Below, piece after piece: positions 1 to 6,580 of a DNA stretch of 10,463 bases; positions within the stretch are counted from its first letter, which is position 1, and the number at the start of each line of letters is the position of its first letter. The position numbers were made by a program, and so were the translations under genes. The notes beneath the pieces were generated by a model. The model did no database searches. It saw nothing but the letters and a program-made list of their open reading frames with translations, and was not told the DNA's origin. Where the stretch lies: assembly GCA_016865955.1 (NCBI GenBank), contig VGNW01000068.1, positions 1-10,463 on the forward strand, given 5' to 3'. The DNA comes from Chloroflexota bacterium (GTDB taxonomy: Bacteria; Chloroflexota; Dehalococcoidia; SZUA-161).

Positions 1-118
1 GGACGACGTTTGCGCCGACTTCAGCCAGCCCTTCCGCCATCCAGAAACCCAGCCCTCTAGACCCGCCGGTAACGATGGCCACTTTGCCGTCAAGCCTGAA
101 CAGTTCCATAACATTCAT
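1..118 (-). CDS. Short-chain dehydrogenase/reductase, N-terminal fragment (runs off left edge)
   Basis: This is the first 39 codons of a classical SDR oxidoreductase; the rest lies beyond base 1. The translation starts MNVMELFRLDGKVAIVTGG and contains the Rossmann cofactor motif TGGSRGLG at residues 17-24, preceded by the usual DGKVAIVTG first beta strand. The start at 118 is favoured because a GGAG (minus strand, 128-131) sits 9 nt upstream; the next in-frame ATG (109) would be 18 nt from it. The active-site Ser-Tyr-Lys and the substrate region are not visible, so the substrate and NAD/NADP preference cannot be read. It lies 215 bp downstream of the interrupted SDR, on the same strand, after a hairpin and a candidate promoter, so it is probably a separate transcript. 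The family call is firm and the reaction is unknown. Confidence 0.88.
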   Translation of the reverse strand, partial: MNVMELFRLDGKVAIVTGGSRGLGFWMAEGLAEVGANVV

Positions 119-173
119 GAGCTTAATCTCCTATCCCTGCCGAACGCCACGAATCTACTGTGAAGGCGAGGTC

Positions 174-203
174 ATTATAGCATCGAGGGAGCGGGGAGTA
201 CAA
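174..203 (-). promoter_or_regulatory. Candidate sigma70 promoter for the left-edge SDR
   Basis: Reading the minus strand, there is a perfect TATAAT -10 (174-179) and an 18-bp spacer to a weak TTGTAC -35 (198-203; only the TTG matches). Transcription would start near 167, about 50 nt before the SDR start codon at 118. The -10 is convincing and the -35 is poor. Confidence 0.42.
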
Positions 204-282
204 CACAGGGCTTTCGTGGATTATGGCTTTACTCTCGGGCATGATTTCACAGGGGAGATGGTGAACAGGAATACAGGTATAA

Positions 283-303
283 CGAGCGCTCTAAAAGCGC
301 TCG
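283..303 (-). terminator. Hairpin downstream of the interrupted SDR, possible terminator
   Basis: Perfect 8-bp inverted repeat CGAGCGCT (283-290) and AGCGCTCG (296-303) with a 5-nt loop. It lies 31 bp beyond the stop of the minus-strand SDR. No clear U-tract follows on the minus strand (GTTATACC), so it could be a weak or factor-assisted terminator or a transcript-stabilising hairpin. Confidence 0.42.
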
Positions 304-333
304 ATGTTTGAGCTGATAACAGGGAGCAGGGTT

Positions 334-1110
334 TCAGAAGCGATCCGGACGAATCAGTGCGTCTATTCCCCCATCTACGTAAAAGACGCTGCCGTGAATA
401 TAAGAGGCTTCGGGGCTGCACAAATAGGAAATAAGATTCGCCACTTCCTCAGGCTCCGCCAGCCGGCCCAGCGGGATTTCCATATTCAGAACGCCCTCGC
501 GGAGATTTGGGTCCTCGAGGACTTTCTGGAGCATGGGTGTTTTGGTATTACCCGTCGCCACTCCGTTGAGCCGCACACCAGCCTTGCCCCAGGCGGCTGC
601 CCTCTGCCGAATGGCTCGCCCAAGGGCAAGCTTTGAGCCAACATACGCCATACCGGCAGCCATAAAGGCATCGGGTGCCTCATCAAGAATTTTCACAGCT
701 TCAGCCTCATCATGACGAAGCAAGGCCTGAAGGTAGGGCTCCTCGTCTATTTGCACTCACTGGGCTGAGTTGGACAATGTCGCCACCGCCGCAGGATTCT
801 TTCCTCTCTGTAGAAGTTGTAATAGCCCGTCGAGCAACTCGACCGTTCCAAAGTAGTTTACGGAAGCGATTAGGGAAACTGGTCGCGCATAAGTAGCCAG
901 GCCAGCGCAGGCGACAAGATGTTCCAGCGCGCGGCAGCGCTGCTTCACTCCGGAGATTGCAGCCTTTCTTCCCTCACGGGTAGAAAGGTCTGCGATGATT
1001 TCAGCGTCTCTGAGGTCAATGCCGATAACTGTGCATCCAGACCGCTCGAAACGCTTACGTGTCGCAGCCCCGATGCCTGAAGCTGATCCTGTTACTACTG
1101 CTGTAGTCAT
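334..1110 (-). pseudogene. 3-alpha-hydroxysteroid dehydrogenase-like SDR interrupted by an in-frame TGA
   Basis: This is one continuous frame of 258 codons plus a terminal TGA, broken by a single TGA at codon 118 (757-759). The first half (MTTAVVTGSASGIG..., residues 1-117) holds the cofactor motif TGSASGIG and the NAD-type acidic stretch GIDLRDAEIIADLS, and ends at the active-site serine region LSNSAQ. The second half holds Tyr156-Val-Gly-Ser-Lys160 and ends in the family-typical GGIDALIRPDRF. From memory, the whole frame aligns without an indel to Comamonas 3-alpha-HSD/carbonyl reductase (about 257 aa), so only the one stop disrupts it. The start at 1110 has GGAGA about 4 nt upstream and lies 11 bp after the upstream gene's stop, so it is the third gene of the operon. 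A GTG directly follows the TGA, so re-initiation giving two half-proteins is conceivable. A plain nonsense mutation is the simplest reading. Confidence 0.8.
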
Positions 1111-1121
1111 TTGCTCTCCAT

Positions 1122-2237
1122 CTAAGCCACAATCACGACCGATTCCAGTATGCCGTAGCCTATGTCTTTGCCGCATTTAAACTCACATAGAGTATCATCT
1201 ACACCACCGCTCAAATCCTGGAGCACCTTCTTATCTGTGAGGTCCAGTTTCTCACCATCGATGGCATAGGGCCCCCGCCACTTTCCATGGAGCCAGCCCT
1301 TGTAACCGCCCAGATAGCCCGCCGTCAGCAAGTGGTAGGTATTGCCCAGCGGCCTGACCGAGATTTCCCTCACCACGCCGTCTGCGGTGGTGACGATGAG
1401 CTCAAGCGACTTAACTTTGTTTGTCTTGGCGTGAGATTCAATCCTGTACCGCACTTCGGTAACGGGCATGGGGAACCTCTCATCGCCGAAAGGATAGACT
1501 GTTTTACCTTGAACACTGGCAGCCTTGCCGTCCCCGCCTTCGTAGAACATAAAGATTAGCCCGTAGTCTGCAAATTGTATGGTTAACCAGTGAGAGGCCA
1601 GTTTCCCTATCTGAGGGAAAGGCTGCAGCCCCGATTCCGGTTGACCGGAATCGGGCCGGGCCCAGTAAGCTCCCGGCGGCGGCGCACCAATCGGCCTGAT
1701 TCCCCAGGAATGGTCTCTCTCGGCCCACCATGTATTCTTTTTAATATCATAGGTCTTCCCCTCGACAATAACTTTGCCGCTTGCCTGCCCCAACTGAAAA
1801 TAGCGGCAGGCGTTGTGCATCACAGCGCCATAGAGACGGGTGAAGCTTATGTCCGATTCGTGTGGTTGCATCCTCCCCTCAAACTCGATATCGAAGCTTA
1901 TTCCGTAGTTATTCTCTTTCAGGCAGACGTGTATCTTCTTGAGTGGTTCCATCACCTCGTATGACAGCGGTCCGACCGCAATGCTGGCTGTGTCAGGCCG
2001 TAATTCCCGCGAAGCACGCACTGTGTACTGCGTAGTGCCTTTCACAACAACTCCACCGAATGCGTCCATCACATTCCTGTTAGTATATTTACCAAATCCG
2101 GTGTCAATCATGACCTCGCCGGAATTAGCATGTGCCACAAGCCACGTCCTCTCATACCATTGCCGGTCGCTGGAATCCACGTGGTCGAAAGTAGACACGA
2201 TCTGGTGACACAGCGACTCATCATTCTTTGTCAGCAT
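1122..2237 (-). CDS. AttH/CrtC-like (lipocalin-type) protein of unknown function
   Basis: This is a 371-residue soluble protein with no signal peptide or membrane segment visible. The most telling motif is TWWAERDHSWGIRP at about residues 169-182, the RDHSWG signature of the AttH / hydroxyneurosporene synthase (CrtC)-like two-domain lipocalin fold. An N-terminal block, WYERTWLVAHANSGEVMIDTG (about 27-47), gives the first barrel strands. Members are often found among acyl-CoA dehydrogenases, SDRs and APH-like kinases, which is exactly the setting here, but the family's substrate is not established to my knowledge. The start at 2237 follows a clear GGAGG about 6 nt upstream. It is 48 bp downstream of the kinase gene and 11 bp upstream of the interrupted SDR, so the three are probably co-transcribed. 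I infer a role in modifying or binding a hydrophobic, perhaps terpenoid or steroid-like, substrate; this is a weak inference. Confidence 0.72.
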   Translation of the reverse strand: MLTKNDESLCHQIVSTFDHVDSSDRQWYERTWLVAHANSGEVMIDTGFGKYTNRNVMDAFGGVVVKGTTQYTVRASRELRPDTASIAVGPLSYEVMEPLKKIHVCLKENNYGISFDIEFEGRMQPHESDISFTRLYGAVMHNACRYFQLGQASGKVIVEGKTYDIKKNTWWAERDHSWGIRPIGAPPPGAYWARPDSGQPESGLQPFPQIGKLASHWLTIQFADYGLIFMFYEGGDGKAASVQGKTVYPFGDERFPMPVTEVRYRIESHAKTNKVKSLELIVTTADGVVREISVRPLGNTYHLLTAGYLGGYKGWLHGKWRGPYAIDGEKLDLTDKKVLQDLSGGVDDTLCEFKCGKDIGYGILESVVIVA

Positions 2238-2285
2238 CTTTCCCTCCTACTTGTACGAAATATTCTATGGTTAAGGCGATAGACG

Positions 2286-3338
2286 CTAAAGGCCGTAATC
2301 TAGCCCCAGTATTTCACCCAGCTTCTTCAGAGGCGGGATATCAGGAGCAAAATCATCAGGGACTCCCGGCATGGTTTTGATGACCCTCCAGAAGATTATG
2401 CCCAATTTCAGCAAGGCAAAGGCCTCATGGTAAGGGAAGTCTTCCAGCTTTCTTCCCGATGCGCTCTCGTATAAACGGATTATCTCATCTCTCTCCGGTG
2501 TGCCCTCCCAGCGAGGACCTCGGAGGCCGCTTTCGTTAGTCAACAATTCTACAGCGAGGAGCCAGGCCAGGTCGTCTTCAGCGGGACCGATATGCGTCAT
2601 GTCCCAGTCGATGGCAGCCGTTACCTCGCCATTGTGATATATCATATTGCCCAGTCGGGCATCTCCCCAACATAAGGATACGTACTTAGGCTCGAATTTG
2701 TTCTTCTTGAACCAGGTAAATGCTCTGTCCATGAAAGGTTTGGGCACCCCTGCCCACTCCGCCATTCTCTCATAGAAAACTATCTGCTGGTCAAGGGCAT
2801 CGGTGCCCTTTTTCTTAACACGGAAAAAGGTGAGACCCAGGCGTTCCCAGTCGACAGTATTTATCTTTGCAATTACTTCGATAGCCTGACGCCATATCTT
2901 GCCTCTTCCTTCAGGAGTCGCCTCCCACAGCGGGCCGGAGGACTCTTCTCCGAATTGTTGAGGGTCAATAATCTCACCCTCGACCCTGCCCATGACGAAA
3001 AAGGGGGTGCCCAGTACCTTGTTGTCCAACTCAAGCCAGTACATCTTAGGCACAGGTACAGCGCTGCCCTGAAGGCACCTCATGGTATGGAACTCCTTGC
3101 CCAGGTCATAAACGGGGAAGACCCGCAGCGCCGTGGACTCCGCCCGTATTACCAGCTTTTCTTTGTGCTCCCGGCCAGCCTCCCGCCAGTGGAGGTCGAA
3201 GAAGTGGATCTCGCTGCTCTGCCCTGAGGTTGCCTTAACTAGAGGGCTGATTGAAAGCTTCTTCGCTGCAGGCAATTTGGCAGTCAGCCAGGTCTGCAGC
3301 TTAGCCCGTTTCGCCTCAGCATCTGTTCTCTGAACCAT
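2286..3338 (-). CDS. APH-fold phosphotransferase, ACAD10/ACAD11/LvaA-type kinase
   Basis: This is a 350-residue kinase of the aminoglycoside-phosphotransferase fold. Visible features are the N-lobe strand EKLVIRAE (about 60-67, Arg where kinases have the beta-3 Lys), the hinge FFVMGRVEGE (about 113-122), the catalytic loop WGDARLGN (224-231, catalytic Asp226) and the metal-binding IDWD (243-246). The catalytic loop has Trp in place of the usual His, a variant I believe is common in this subfamily. Relatives fused to acyl-CoA dehydrogenases (ACAD10/11) or in the levulinate pathway (LvaA) phosphorylate the hydroxyl of 4-hydroxyacyl-CoAs before elimination. An acyl-CoA dehydrogenase, a crotonase and SDRs nearby fit such a job. 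The start has AAGGAGG about 7 nt upstream. It is the first gene of the leftward operon, with a 5' UTR of about 135 nt from the promoter at 3480-3508. The substrate is an inference; an antibiotic-resistance role is unlikely. Confidence 0.85.
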   Translation of the reverse strand: MVQRTDAEAKRAKLQTWLTAKLPAAKKLSISPLVKATSGQSSEIHFFDLHWREAGREHKEKLVIRAESTALRVFPVYDLGKEFHTMRCLQGSAVPVPKMYWLELDNKVLGTPFFVMGRVEGEIIDPQQFGEESSGPLWEATPEGRGKIWRQAIEVIAKINTVDWERLGLTFFRVKKKGTDALDQQIVFYERMAEWAGVPKPFMDRAFTWFKKNKFEPKYVSLCWGDARLGNMIYHNGEVTAAIDWDMTHIGPAEDDLAWLLAVELLTNESGLRGPRWEGTPERDEIIRLYESASGRKLEDFPYHEAFALLKLGIIFWRVIKTMPGVPDDFAPDIPPLKKLGEILGLDYGL

Positions 3339-3479
3339 GAGATCCCTCCTTATCTTAAACGAGATGGAAATAGAACCTCTGTGTACTTAAGTGTCGCGTC
3401 TTTATGGGTCTAGATGGGAGCAGCGCAAAAAACGGTGCGACCGAAAGCAGCATAGTTCGAGAAGTTCGCGCTGGACTAA

Positions 3480-3508
3480 CTTATATCACCGCATAATAAA
3501 AGTGTCAA
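3480..3508 (-). promoter_or_regulatory. Sigma70-type promoter of the leftward kinase operon
   Basis: On the minus strand there is a consensus -35 TTGACA (3503-3508), a 17-bp spacer, and -10 TATAAG (3480-3485, 5 of 6). The predicted start is near 3473, giving a leader of about 135 nt before the kinase ATG. It is back-to-back with the rightward promoter at 3561-3589, with 52 bp between the two -35 boxes. Confidence 0.75.
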
Positions 3509-3560
3509 TACTGTGGTCTCTGTAATGCGATTCTAAAATCATATGAACAAGCACATTTTC

Positions 3561-3589
3561 TTGACAGCTATTGAAGCTGCAAATATACT
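3561..3589 (+). promoter_or_regulatory. Near-perfect sigma70 promoter of the crotonase-SDR operon
   Basis: Consensus -35 TTGACA (3561-3566), an exact 17-bp spacer, and -10 TATACT (3584-3589, 5 of 6). Transcription should begin near 3596, about 30 nt before the ATG at 3626, with a GAGG in between (3612-3615). This argues for the ATG at 3626 and against any start upstream of it. Confidence 0.8.
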
Positions 3590-3625
3590 AGGGTTCAAGT
3601 CGATGGACTTTGAGGAACGGAAGTT

Positions 3626-4453
3626 ATGAATAAGCGACGAGGCTCGAAACAGCAGGGACGAACGACGAGGCGAAGTCGGCAAAATACGGATTATGAGACT
3701 ATTATCTTTGAGGTCAGGGACGCGGTCGCTACTATCACGATGAACCGCCCCGAGAAGCTCAATGCCTGCAATCTGAAGATGTTCCGCGAGATCGACCACG
3801 CTCTGGCGTCGGTGGAGGATAACGACGATGTGCGCGTGGTGGTCATCACAGGTGCGGGCGACAGGGCTTTCAGCGCCGGCGTGGACTTCGAGGATCTGGA
3901 GTTCAAGGATTTGAAGGAGTCGAACGCCTTCATCAGGTCGGATGCCCGGATGTTCCGCCGCATCGAGAATATACCGCAACCGGTCATCGCCGCCGTCAAC
4001 GGCTATGCCTTCGGGTACGGCTGCAAAATCGCCATCGTCAGCGATATCGCTGTAGCCTCGGACAAGGCGCAGTTCGGGCTTCAGGGGATAAAGGTGGGCG
4101 CCGTCCATGTCATTACCCTGGGCAGGGGCAGGGGGGTGCTGGGACGAAACAGGCTCGGCTATCTGCTGCTCTCAGGCAAGACCATAGATGCCAGGAAGGC
4201 GGAGGAGTACGGGCTGGTGGCGCAGATGGTGCCTCATGATAAGCTTCATGCCGAGGTCGAAGCGCTGGCTCAAAGCATAGCGGGATACCCTGTGCTGGCG
4301 GTGCGCGCTATCAAACGGATGCTGCACCGGGGCTGCGATGATGATTACCGCTGGGAGGACCTGCTCAGCCCGGGTCTGCTGCTGATGGAGGATGTCAAAG
4401 AGGGCAGGAGGGCGTTTCTCCAGAAACGCCAGCCCCGCTTCAAGGGCAGATAG
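3626..4453 (+). CDS. Crotonase-fold (enoyl-CoA hydratase/isomerase family) protein with altered active site
   Basis: This 275-residue member of the crotonase superfamily acts on acyl-CoA thioesters. Family landmarks are ATITMNRPEKLNA (35-47), the first oxyanion-hole segment AFSAGVDFEDL (81-91), NGYAFGYGCKIAIVSDIAVAS (125-145) and FGLQGIKVG (150-158). Compared with rat mitochondrial enoyl-CoA hydratase, Glu144 is replaced by Lys134, Glu164 by Gly154, and the second oxyanion glycine (GGG) by Tyr131. Both classical hydratase glutamates are therefore absent and ordinary hydration is doubtful. Another crotonase reaction (isomerase, hydrolase, dehalogenase-like) or a non-catalytic role is more likely. 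The first about 21 residues (MNKRRGSKQQGRTTRRSRQN) form a basic extension not usual in the family, and no closer in-frame ATG or GTG exists. It is the first gene of the rightward operon and ends 10 bp before the probable start of the next SDR. Confidence 0.85.
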   Translation: MNKRRGSKQQGRTTRRSRQNTDYETIIFEVRDAVATITMNRPEKLNACNLKMFREIDHALASVEDNDDVRVVVITGAGDRAFSAGVDFEDLEFKDLKESNAFIRSDARMFRRIENIPQPVIAAVNGYAFGYGCKIAIVSDIAVASDKAQFGLQGIKVGAVHVITLGRGRGVLGRNRLGYLLLSGKTIDARKAEEYGLVAQMVPHDKLHAEVEALAQSIAGYPVLAVRAIKRMLHRGCDDDYRWEDLLSPGLLLMEDVKEGRRAFLQKRQPRFKGR

Positions 4454-4463
4454 GAGAACGGAG

Positions 4464-5225
4464 ATTAAGATATTCGACCTGTCGGGTAAGGTGGCGATAG
4501 TTACCGGCGCAGGCACGGGACTGGGAGAGGCGTGCGCTAAGGCGCTGTCCGAGGCGGGCGCTTCCATTGTGGTGAGCGGACGCAGGAAGGAGCCTCTGGA
4601 CAGGGTCGCCTCGGATATACAGGCTAAAGGAGGCAAGGCGCTCGCTATTCCTACGGACGTAACGCGAAAGGAGGATGTCGATGCCATGGTGGCGGAGGCT
4701 ATTAAGACCTTCGGCAATGTAGACATCCTGGTGAACAACGCCGGAATCAACTTGGTGAAGCCGTTTCTGAAGCTGACCGAGGCGGAGTGGGACAGGGTGC
4801 TGGATACCAACCTGAAGGGGTGCTTCTACTGCTGCCAGTCGGTGGGCAAAGGCATGGTGGAGAGAAAATCGGGCAGCATTATCAACATGGTCTCGGTGTT
4901 CGGGCTTACCGGCTTCATGAATATCTCACCGTATATTGCGAGCAAGGGCGCCATAGTGCAGTTGACCAGGGCGCTGGCTGTGGAGTGGGGCAGGTACAAT
5001 GTGAGGGTCAACGCCATAGCTCCATCCTATTTCGAAACCGAGATGACCAAGAGGGACATCGAGTCGGACGAGAGGATACTTCAGTTCAACCTGGGCAAGA
5101 TACCTATGCGGAGGAGCGGCAAGCCGCACGAGCTGGCGGGCGTGGTGGTGTTTCTGGCTTCCGAGGCATCGAGCTTCGTCACCGGCGAGACCATAGCCGT
5201 GGACGGAGGCTGGCTCGCCTGGTAG
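4464..5225 (+). CDS. Classical SDR oxidoreductase, probable ATT start
   Basis: This SDR is about 253 residues, normal for the classical family. Numbered from the ATT, it has TGAGTGLG (14-21), Arg40-Arg41 after the second strand (suggesting NADPH), NNAG (91-94), and the catalytic tetrad Asn116, Ser144, Tyr157 (YIASK) and Lys161. It ends with the usual VTGETIAVDGGWLAW. The conserved protein clearly begins KIFDLSGKVAIVTG just after ATT at 4464, and a GGAGA (4453-4457) lies 6 nt upstream, an ideal distance. The only in-frame ATG (4392) sits inside the crotonase gene, directly abutting a GGAGG with no spacer, and would add 24 unrelated residues. I therefore prefer ATT, a rare start known from infC. 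It is co-transcribed with the crotonase and probably reduces or oxidises a hydroxyacyl or cyclic keto intermediate; the substrate is unknown. Confidence 0.85.
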   Translation: MKIFDLSGKVAIVTGAGTGLGEACAKALSEAGASIVVSGRRKEPLDRVASDIQAKGGKALAIPTDVTRKEDVDAMVAEAIKTFGNVDILVNNAGINLVKPFLKLTEAEWDRVLDTNLKGCFYCCQSVGKGMVERKSGSIINMVSVFGLTGFMNISPYIASKGAIVQLTRALAVEWGRYNVRVNAIAPSYFETEMTKRDIESDERILQFNLGKIPMRRSGKPHELAGVVVFLASEASSFVTGETIAVDGGWLAW

Positions 5226-5227
5226 GT

Positions 5228-5289
5228 CCTATTTCTATAGGCGGGTGCTCTGACACCCGCTAATTAAGGCAGGGGACAAAGCCCCTGCC
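5228..5289. repeat. Three consecutive intergenic hairpins between convergent genes
   Basis: Between the ends of the SDR (+) and the acyl-CoA dehydrogenase (-) lie three perfect inverted repeats. They are CCTAT/ATAGG (5228-5232/5237-5241), GCGGGTG/CACCCGC (5241-5247/5254-5260) and GGCAGGGG/CCCCTGCC (5268-5275/5282-5289), each with a 4-6 nt loop. None is followed by a long U-tract in either direction, but their position suggests bidirectional termination or transcript-end protection. They resemble the palindromic units at 6581-6646 in style, so they may belong to a genome-wide family of intergenic palindromes. Confidence 0.7.
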
Positions 5290-5339
5290 CTATGTTATCT
5301 ATAGCTTTGTGATTCCTGTTGCGACGCTACATTCTTGCG

Positions 5340-6461
5340 TCAGCGGGGCAGGCGCTTCGCAATCAACTCCCGTTGTATCTCGGAAGTGCCTTCGAGCAAT
5401 TCGTACATCTTGGCGTCCCTGAAGATGCGCTCGATTTTGTATTCCTTGCTGATGCCGTAGGCGCCGTGTACCTGCATGCCCCATCTGCAGACATCGACGG
5501 CGGTCTGTGTGGTGAACAGCTTGGTAATAGCCATGTCCTTTATGGTGCTGACGCCCTGGTCTTTGAGGAAGGCAGCCCGGTAGGTCAGCCAGCGCGATGC
5601 CTCGAGACGGGATGCCATCTCAGCGAGCAGCCAGTGAATTGCCTGCAAATCGAAGATAGGCTCATCGAAATGCATGCGATGCATGGAGTATTTAATTGCC
5701 TCCTCTAGTGCTGCCTTCATCAGACCCACGCAGTGGGCGCTGAGGCAGAGCTTGCCCAGGGTCATGGCGTCCTTGAGGGCGTCGAATTTACCGCCTTTGC
5801 CGCCCAGCAGGTTTTTCTTAGGTATGCGGACGTTGTCCATAATCAGGTCGCAGAGCTCCGTGCCTCTGAGTCCGAGCTTGTCCATCTTGGGGCCGCGCGA
5901 GAACCCTTCCCTGTCAGTCTCCACGATAAGAATGCTGATATCCCCCTCGAGCTTGGCGAAAATCAGAGCCACATCGGCGAAGCGGCCGTTGGTGACGAAG
6001 CGTTTGGTGCCGTTGAGCACATAGCTGTCGCCCTGCTCGACTGCCGTAGTCTTTATCATCTTCGGATTGGAACCCGTATCCGGCTCGGTGAAGCAGAAAC
6101 AGCCAACCTTCTTGCCCGCGCAAATCGGCGCCAGTATCTCCTGTTTTTGCTCTGCGGTGCCCAGCTTAACGAACCTGTCGCCCACGGTGTGCTGGCATTG
6201 CACGTGCATCGAGAGCGGTGCTATGACTCGCGCCAGCTCTTCGAGAGCCAGGGTCAGGCTCACATGGTCCGAGCCGGCGCCGCCGTATTTCGGCTCCCAG
6301 GGAATCCCGTACATATGCATGGCAGCCAGCTTGGGACGTATCTCCTGGGGGAATGTGTTATTCTTGTCCATTATGTCCACGAGAGGGGCGATTTCCTTCT
6401 CAGCAAATCTCCTGACCTGCTTCCGGAACGCCTCTTGTTGTTCAGTCAAATTGAAATTCAC
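5340..6461 (-). CDS. Acyl-CoA dehydrogenase
   Basis: This 373-residue FAD-dependent acyl-CoA dehydrogenase introduces an alpha,beta double bond into an acyl-CoA and passes electrons to ETF. Landmarks in order are the helical N-domain with WEPKYGGAG (55-63), the flavin/substrate motif CFTEPDTGSN (123-132), TNG (157-159), GLRGTELCDLIMDNVRIP in the beta domain, and the C-terminal LLEGTSEIQR, whose Glu357 matches the medium-chain-type catalytic base (MCAD Glu376). Length and all motifs are normal, so it should be active. It begins with GTG at 6461, supported by AAGGAG about 7 nt upstream. It is a single-gene unit converging on the crotonase-SDR operon. With the APH-type kinase at 2286-3338 it recreates, as separate genes, the two domains fused in ACAD10/ACAD11. 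Chain length and substrate cannot be read from the sequence. Confidence 0.95.
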   Translation of the reverse strand: MNFNLTEQQEAFRKQVRRFAEKEIAPLVDIMDKNNTFPQEIRPKLAAMHMYGIPWEPKYGGAGSDHVSLTLALEELARVIAPLSMHVQCQHTVGDRFVKLGTAEQKQEILAPICAGKKVGCFCFTEPDTGSNPKMIKTTAVEQGDSYVLNGTKRFVTNGRFADVALIFAKLEGDISILIVETDREGFSRGPKMDKLGLRGTELCDLIMDNVRIPKKNLLGGKGGKFDALKDAMTLGKLCLSAHCVGLMKAALEEAIKYSMHRMHFDEPIFDLQAIHWLLAEMASRLEASRWLTYRAAFLKDQGVSTIKDMAITKLFTTQTAVDVCRWGMQVHGAYGISKEYKIERIFRDAKMYELLEGTSEIQRELIAKRLPR

Positions 6462-6504
6462 GATTCAACTCCTTCTATCTAAAACCATGCTTCTTCACCA
6501 GGCT

Positions 6505-6534
6505 ATTGTAGCACCTTGAGAGTTTCTGCGTCTA
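6505..6534 (-). promoter_or_regulatory. Candidate promoter of the acyl-CoA dehydrogenase
   Basis: On the minus strand there is -10 TACAAT (6505-6510, 5 of 6), an 18-bp spacer, and -35 TAGACG (6529-6534, 4 of 6). The predicted start near 6498 leaves a leader of about 37 nt to the GTG at 6461. Confidence 0.45.
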
Positions 6535-6580
6535 TTTATCTTGAATTGAGCCCTTTGACAAACTTCTCAACCCCCTTGTA

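Noticed and set aside
757..759. TGA as selenocysteine, or a genome-wide recoding of TGA to Trp.
   Set aside because: No selenocysteine-type hairpin was recognised downstream. TGA also ends this same frame exactly at the conserved SDR C-terminus, and the acyl-CoA dehydrogenase likewise ends with TGA, so TGA is a normal stop here.
3421..3455. Small CGGT/ACCG hairpin followed by a T6 run in the kinase leader (minus strand), as an attenuator.
   Set aside because: The stem is only 4 bp with a 3-nt loop, too weak to call a terminator.
3543..3629. 28-codon ORF whose TGA overlaps the crotonase ATG (ATGA), suggesting a leader peptide.
   Set aside because: The strong promoter at 3561-3589 lies inside it, so its start codon would be upstream of the transcription start; it also has no ribosome-binding site.
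3539..4108. 189-codon minus-strand ORF opposite the crotonase.
   Set aside because: It is antisense to a gene with clear family motifs and has low-complexity, unrecognisable protein sequence; a shadow frame.
5733..6482. 249-codon plus-strand ORF opposite the acyl-CoA dehydrogenase.
   Set aside because: It lies fully antisense to a well-supported gene and shows no family motif; a consequence of GC-rich codon bias.
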